64,000 nucleotides of DNA from the NCBI GenBank assembly GCA_003342895.1, contig PTFA01000086.1:1-64000 (forward strand), written 5' to 3'. The stretch comes from Casuarius casuarius (Eukaryota; Chordata; Aves; Casuariiformes; Casuariidae). Made by a program: the position numbers and the translations under genes. The notes below the pieces were generated by a model. It searched no databases and was not told where the DNA came from. It worked only from the letters and a program-made list of their open reading frames with translations. Positions 58,221 to 64,000 of the stretch are shown here, one piece after another (the first letter of the stretch is position 1; each line of letters begins with the position of its first letter).

Positions 58221-59943
58221 ATTACATACAAGTATTTTCTATTTTGAAAATAAATACTTGTTCTTCCATGTAAGAAATTTCATGGTATGCATTTTCTGCA
58301 TGAAGTTCTAGGCATTAGATTTTTCATCACCGGACAGCACAATTACACCCTTTCCACAATATGTAGTTGTGCTAAATACTGTTATATAAAGTATCAGCAG
58401 ATGTAGTATTTACTTGAATGAGGCAAGAAAATATTGGATATTACATTTGTTCAATATTAATACATGCATATTTCACATGAGAGAGTAGGAATACTCCTTT
58501 AAGTTATTGCATGACTTCCTGTTTTTCTCTTTTTTGCAGAATAGCTACTTTAGTTGTACCTTCTTTGTCCTTCTCCAGGGACATGACCTAGGAAAAGGCA
58601 TGAATTAGAACCATGGAAAAGTAGCCTTAACTTTGATTAAATCTACGACTCTGGTTTATTTAGAGTGAGTAGAAATATCTCTGGCTGTTCCTGTTCTGNG
58701 TCCTTAGCCATCAAAATACATTTCATAATATTGGAAAGCTATGGTCTAAAAAGATATAATACTGAGCCCATTAAAACTTCTGGAACTGCCCCAGTTTACA
58801 TAGAGAGGAATAAACCTTGTACTCAGGATCATGTCTGGCAGTAAGTATTTGCAGGACATAGCTCTTGAGCAATAAAGCTCAGCAGTAATAACTTCATGAT
58901 TTGGTTTTGCTGTCACATGGAGGTAATTCCACTGAAGCTGGGACTACAAAAATATCAAATAAGTCTAGTGCACACTCTTTGTTACAATATGATTTGGCAA
59001 AAGATCTTACGAATGTTAAAGCATTCATTTTTCTAGCCTGATCGAAAGACTNGTTAATAACTTCACTTTTAGAGGGAAACGGAAGTGCGTATTCATGCAG
59101 TCTCCTGCCAAACACATTTGGGAGTAAGGAATAACAGTTTGATTCCTCTGTCTTGAGCTGGCCCCCCAAACACCACTGCCTAAGCCAGGAGAGTGAATGG
59201 GAACCTAGAGCTGATCTCAATTTAAGACCTCCTTAATAACATTGAATCTGTTGTGTTCCCTTTGATGGTTAATCTTCCTTGTCAAACAGTTCTTAATTAT
59301 GTTGTCAGGGNTTCTGTATCAAGTAAGAGAATTAACTATACATTTTGATGCAACCCTCCAATGAGAAAATTATTTCTTGAAAAAATTCATGTCCTACTGA
59401 AATTACAGAAGTTGGGTTGCATCTATAATAAGGACAACAGGTAGGAATTATTGTCCGAGAGCCTGCAGCACTGAGACTCGAACAAGCCGGAGCTGCTTTC
59501 TAATCTGGGATGCTGAAACCACAATGACCCTTCAGCTGTTTGGAAATGCTAATGTTTACAGAAATGAGCTGTGTGTTTTACAATGTCTTAGATAATACAT
59601 TTAATTTGTATGATAGTGGGCCATTGATTTTATCATTTTTCTTTTGGTTGTTTATTATTTTTGTTTCCTTATTTATTGTTTATATCTTTATATTTCTCTA
59701 TTAATGCCCTCAGACATAGGCAGTAAAATAAGCGAGCAAGGCCAACTGGCTTAGCTCTCTCAGCTTGTCCCAGCTTCGCCGTGTTGGCACCCACAAAGGA
59801 AAAGAAATGGTAGATCAAGATGTAGGTCTCTATACTATAAAAGAACTCTTTCTTCTTACAGGGTCAGCTTCTGTTAAAAATCTGCTCCTTTATTTTAATT
59901 TAAAAAAAGGGGTAATTTCATGCTCACTGTTCTCTCTTGGCAC
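58221..59943. other. Single-copy DNA, nothing firm
   Basis: A splice-acceptor-like site, TTCCTGTTTTTCTCTTTTTT plus GCAG, lies at 58516-58539, but no open frame with a following donor is apparent. The 108-codon minus-strand frame (58894-59220) contains an N and has no signature. 59580-59720 is T-rich. Confidence 0.4.
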
Positions 59944-60016
59944 TTAGGGAGAGATTTTGAAAGGTATAAATGGCAGTTAGACACCTAATTCCCATGGAAA
60001 GTGCCTGTAACTCCAC
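59944..60016. repeat. Hairpin (MITE-like) element remnant
   Basis: TAGGGAGAGATTTTGAAAGG, TATAAATGGCAGTTAGACACC, TAATTCCCATGGAAAGTGCC and TGTAACTCC match a common sauropsid element: gggattttcaaaggcacaaatgggagttaggcacccaactcccattgaaatcaatgg...gtgcctaactccc. It is clear at its start and truncated or decayed after the core. Confidence 0.55.
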
Positions 60017-60029
60017 CATAATGTCAGTC

Positions 60030-60480
60030 AAATTGCACGGAGATGAGCTTGCTCGCTGCCTGCACAAAGCAGTGCCACAGCGTGGGAGCCTGCGCGCTGG
60101 ATGCGTGAGCCTCGTCAGAGGGATGTGTGGCCTGGCTCAGAGGCAGGAGCTGCTGTCGCCAGTGATGCCCCAGCCTTGACCAAGGGTGAGAACTAGCTGG
60201 GTATCTTACTGTAATGCATGCTCGTTATTCATCCTAATTCCTAGAAACNTGGGATGTTAGGATGTTTTCCTGGCAGTGGGAAGGCTAAAGGAGGGTTTGT
60301 ATTGTCTTCCNACCTGCTCTCACTGATAAGCTGGCATGTAGGGTGCTGCCACATCCCCCGGGGGGGTTGCCTGGCCCCCTGCCTTAGCCTGGAGCTGCCT
60401 CCTCATCCACATATTGTCCTAACCCGGAGGTTCCCTCCCTGTCTCGCTGCCCCTCACAGTCTCTGACATCCTGCTGCTCT
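60030..60480. other. GC- and CpG-rich patch
   Basis: This is the only clearly GC-rich interval of the window. In about 120 bases from 60037 there are eight CpGs (for example GCGCGC and GGATGCGTGAGCC), against very few elsewhere. CCCCCGGGGGGG occurs near 60355-60368 and CCCGGAGGTTCC near 60423-60434. It could be a small CpG island, a GC-biased conversion patch or a degraded GC-rich repeat. No initiator, TATA box or open frame supports a promoter call. Confidence 0.35.
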
Positions 60481-60784
60481 CGGATAGTGCGAAGCACATG
60501 GAAATTCTTCCTGAGAGCGTGCTGAGCTTTATACTTACTCACATGCCTGGAGACCTTGTGGAGTCGTGGCCTTAAAAAATTGAAACAAATTGTTCTTCTT
60601 AAAGAAGACATAACTATCTAGCCTTCTCTGAAATCAAAGTGATTAGGAAAGAGTAAGTCAGCAGCTGCAATAATCCTTCTTGAATTCAAATGCAGTTTTT
60701 TAAAAGCCCAATGTAAAATATGCTTGAAACAGTGGGCTCCAGTCCTTAGAAAGCCCCATGCAACTATGTCAGTGTAAATCCTCG

Positions 60785-60834
60785 CTGTAAAGCAATGCTT
60801 AAGCATGTTTGCACCCTGAAGCACATGACTGTCC
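60785..60834. repeat. Hairpin-element remnant (CTTAAGCATG type)
   Basis: CTGTAAAGCAATGCTTAAGC plus ATGTTTG, then CCTGAAGCACATGACTGTCC match the sauropsid pattern ctgcaaagcacttaagcatgtgcttaactttaagcacatgagtagtcc block by block. Flanking parts of the element are not recognised. Confidence 0.45.
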
Positions 60835-61344
60835 AGACAAGTCACATGCCTGACATTAACGTGTCATGTGCACGTTCTGCTCTAGCCATCTCTCTGGCTT
60901 AGGAAGGAAGGGCCGATGTGAGGCTTGGAAAGGGCTGTGAGCAACGAAGCACAACCAGGGCTCATTACCCAGACTGTGGAAATGAAGCACAGCCCATCAA
61001 GCACACATTCCTGAGCTGTCTCTGAACCTTTCTGTTTCTCAATCTGCCACCTATGCTGACTCACACGGCCACACAGCCGGNGGGGAGGGCACTGCATGCA
61101 GCAGCAGACCCGTGGGGTTTTTAACTCTCTGCCCTCTGGTGGCTTTAGCAGCCCTCAGAAACGTGTGGTACAAACATGGCTTGATGCTGTGCAGATGAGC
61201 AAAGTATTTTTTCTCTTGCTATTGTGTCAAAGCATCATGTATAATTTAGACAATATTTATAAGATTACTAGAAATAGTCAAATTACTTTTTTTTTAAATC
61301 ATGTAGAACATGGCAAAACCAAATGAAATCAGTGTGAAAAATCT
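60835..61344. other. Single-copy DNA, nothing recognised
   Basis: GC content falls gradually here after the CpG-rich patch. No gene, RNA or repeat is seen. Confidence 0.35.
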
Positions 61345-61600
61345 CCTTTAATTTCAGCCTGTACAATCAGATGCGAGTCTGTGTGCAAATGGATTAACAT
61401 GCCAAAAAGATAACTTGAGGCTAGAAGTGTAACATCACTCAGTAAATTAACATCAATAATTATAAGCTGTAAACAGTAGCAGATATAATTAAGATTTGAG
61501 GCCCAAGGGCTGTGTATGCCTAGCTACAGCTGACATCATCAGACGCTGCAATCGTGATGCTTGAGTCCCCTCCGGAGACAGCGGAGTTACAAACATTACC
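61345..61600. promoter_or_regulatory. Candidate conserved regulatory element
   Basis: A repeat-free block of about 250 bases with ATGGATTAACATGCC, AGTAAATTAACATCAATAAT, AGATATAATTAAGATTTGAGG, GCTGACATCATCAGACGC and GCAATCGTGATGC. It combines ATTA-rich words with AP-1/CRE-like TGACATCA and retained CpGs (GACGCTGC, AATCGTG, CTCCGGAG, CAGCGGAG). This mix is typical of conserved enhancers. It is the strongest texture-based call in the last 15 kb. Confidence 0.35.
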
Positions 61601-64000
61601 CAACATGGAAATAAAGTGTCAACATATTAGGAGCATTTGCAAAGTTCCTCTCTCTCTCTGCTTTAGGGACGAAGAGGGCTCTTTCTAAAAGACGAAAATA
61701 CAAATCTTTGGTTTTCCTTTGTGTGATTCCACTGTTTTCTTGGTCGCTTTGCAGCTGAGGATATGTCAGAACATTGTGTAAAAACATTTCTTTTCAAAGG
61801 GTTAAATTAAATGAGTGGTTACAGAACCCTGCAGATAGAAAACTGTCCCCAAAGAGTGGAGGATATTACTTTGTTAAATTTGTGAGGGGGGAGGAATAAA
61901 AATGGAAGAGGAGAGGAGTGAGGGGATAACTACTGAGCTTCTGAGCTGTGTGAAAAGAAAAACAAAACAAAACAGGTGTTTGTGTTTGGAATATCCTTTC
62001 AGAGCTCTGCATCATAATAATCATAAAGAAAAAAGAGCCAGGGCATGGGTTTCAAATGAAACTATTCAAGCATTTTTAAGGATGTGGGGATTATTGGTGC
62101 CTTTCAATGGAATATTCAGTGCTTTGCAGAATCAGACATTAAAAAAAGCGATTGAGTACTCACCATTATGGTAAAAAAAGCAGTTTGTTGTTCAAGTCCT
62201 AGTGCCTCAGCAAGGAAAGTAGCATCCACAGAGAGGACTTTGGTCACATTTGAGCTAAGAGCTGGACAGCAGTAGTATATTTTGTTGGTAGAAGTGCCTT
62301 TAGAGTTAGAATTTTCAATGAAATATTTGCATCACTGAAATTCCTTCTGTGGAAGCCCTTATTCAAATTGCAAAGAGCCTTATGATGTGCAACAATTTCC
62401 CTTGCTCTATGAAGAATAGCTGCTTGTAGCATTGGTGGGCTCAAAGGATGGTGATGTAAAGGCCAGACAGCTTAGGTAAGTGTGGGTATCAGTAATGACT
62501 CCTATTCCAGCTCCAGAAGGGCCTTCTTTGCTACAGGTAACCCAGGTATGAAATATGGGACCAAAAGATGAAGTTTAAGTGCTGACAGAACTTGATGCTG
62601 TGCTCTTGGTCTCCTCCTGGGATAGATGAGGTACCTCTAGGTAGTTCTGTTCTTCACAATGATATAATTAATTCTAAATGAGGTAACCCGCACTGTTTTA
62701 CCACTTCAAGATAGTATGCGTGTAGGCAAACCCTATGACATTTTATTGCAATGTTAAAGACACTTAAGTTAAATGTAATTTACCTTCACTTAAAGACATC
62801 TTGCAGAGCAAAGATTGCCTAAAGTGTCCATGGAAACACAGGCCAGGAGCATCATTTTGTCCTTAAGGTCAGGGAAAGCAAGTCTGCAGTAGCACTGCTG
62901 GGATCCACACTGATGCAAACGGGTCCTGGCTGAGGTTAGGTAATATTGACTTAGGTGTTTTCAGCCTTTCAGTGTTTGCAGGATCTGCAAACAAGTATCT
63001 TTAGAATGGTCCTACCAGGGCTGCAGCAGAGCTCGCAGAATTCCTGTTAATATCTGAACCAACACAGGAACAAGCTACAGACACATTCTTACCAGAAAGT
63101 CATAGAGGGATCCATAAGATGAGGTCTTAAACTTCCTCTTGCTCCAGTAAAACACGAGTGCAATAGATGTGTCTGCTGTAGTCCATGAGACTGCACAAGC
63201 ACTGAAAACATGATCCTATGTGGCTTGCTGCTCAGAGGAGGAAGAACTCCATGCACTGTAGGACAGAAGCCAGGTGGACACGTCTACTCCACAGGCTGGA
63301 GTTGACACCAGAGCTGGGAGGAGTACAGCCACATCAGCATGGCTCTCTCTCTGTCATGTTTCATCTTGCTGGGGAACACCTTGAACTCAGCCCTGACGCT
63401 CTGTCCTGTTTTTGGAGCTTTCTGCAACTCTGCACTGTGCCATGTGGCTGTACCAGCTATCTCAGAGCTTTTCCCACAGCAGCCGACTGCATGGTGTAAA
63501 CATGCTTTTACTCACATAATATAGCAGAGAGTAGACAAGTCTGATCACACACAAAAATGAATATAAATTCTCTCAGAGAAAACAGCCTTTGAAGAGTGTT
63601 GGAGTTGTCCCGTGAAGCACAAACAGAAGCAAATCTTTCAGTTCTTGGCTTAACAAAAGAGCAAAACACAACTGAAGCTTAGCAGCCCTGCTTGCCTGTT
63701 GGTAGCAATCTTAGTGGTTTGTGGGGAGGCCACATCTTAGGAAGCTACTGCTGGTAACAAGCACTTACAAAGAGGAGATTGGAAAAAATGCTGTAACAAG
63801 TTTGTCTTGATCCTCCTGAAATATTTATGTTTCCACTAAAAGATACAGAAGTGGTCATTTCGCAGTAAGAAACTGTGCTCAGCCAGGAAATTATTATACA
63901 AGGAATTTTGCTTCAATGGTTGATTAGGAAAAAAAGCAGCTTCAAAATGAGGCTGCACGCTGGCTGCTTTCCTCCTTCCCCTTTATTCATGGTAGAGCTG
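61601..64000. other. Single-copy DNA, nothing recognised
   Basis: The final 2.4 kb hold only short frames up to 93 codons without signatures. A CT-rich run lies at about 61648-61660. No repeat family, RNA gene or splice-supported exon is recognised up to the window end. Confidence 0.4.

Noticed and set aside
58516..58539. Strong splice-acceptor-like sequence
   Set aside because: No open frame with a plausible donor follows; pyrimidine runs ending CAG are common in T-rich DNA.
1..64000. CRISPR arrays, operons, bacterial or phage genes, endogenous viral genes
   Set aside because: No regularly spaced direct repeats, no ribosome-binding-site-led gene clusters, and no reverse-transcriptase, integrase or capsid motifs in the translated frames.

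Overview
This window is non-coding vertebrate DNA, with no recognisable protein-coding gene. It is AT-rich with scattered single-base Ns, lacks operon-like structure, and no open frame has a protein signature I recognise. The old repeats point to a sauropsid (turtle, crocodilian or bird). They include CR1-type LINE 3' ends, MIR/CORE-SINE-like elements with a tRNA-like head, and many decayed hairpin (MITE-like) elements with a central core of the form ACTGAAGTCAGTGGAG. I see no Alu or L1 and cannot name the species.

Layout. 1-9 kb: single-copy DNA with four MIR-like SINE remnants (2.0, 4.2, 7.9, 8.4 kb), several hairpin remnants, a (GAAA)6 microsatellite and two short palindromes. 9-17 kb: the best block of candidate regulatory DNA (10.6, 12.4, 16.4, 16.6 kb), including a perfect 16-bp palindrome made of two opposed octamer motifs, plus a long SINE at 14.2 kb. 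17-33 kb: mostly featureless single-copy DNA with simple repeats. 33 kb: the longest open frame of the window (202 codons from its first ATG), which spans a strong 3' splice-site-like sequence; it is worth checking but unproven. 37-38.4 kb: purine-rich DNA with two CR1-like fragments. 39-45.8 kb: dense in hairpin elements (39.3, 40.8, 44.9 kb), with ATTA-rich candidate regulatory DNA at 43.2 and 44.7 kb and a split tRNA-headed SINE at 45.6 kb. 46-53 kb: nothing recognised. 53-58.3 kb: several decayed DNA-transposon-like elements and a SINE. 60.0-60.5 kb: the only GC- and CpG-rich patch of note. 61.3-61.6 kb: another candidate conserved element.

The window reads as an intergenic or deep intronic stretch (gene-desert type). 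It shows no genes acting together. What may be functional is a scatter of candidate cis-regulatory elements, all called from base pattern alone; a multi-species alignment would be decisive. Repeat calls rest on my recollection of sauropsid repeat consensus patterns plus inverted-repeat structure visible in the window. I give no Repbase family names where I am unsure.
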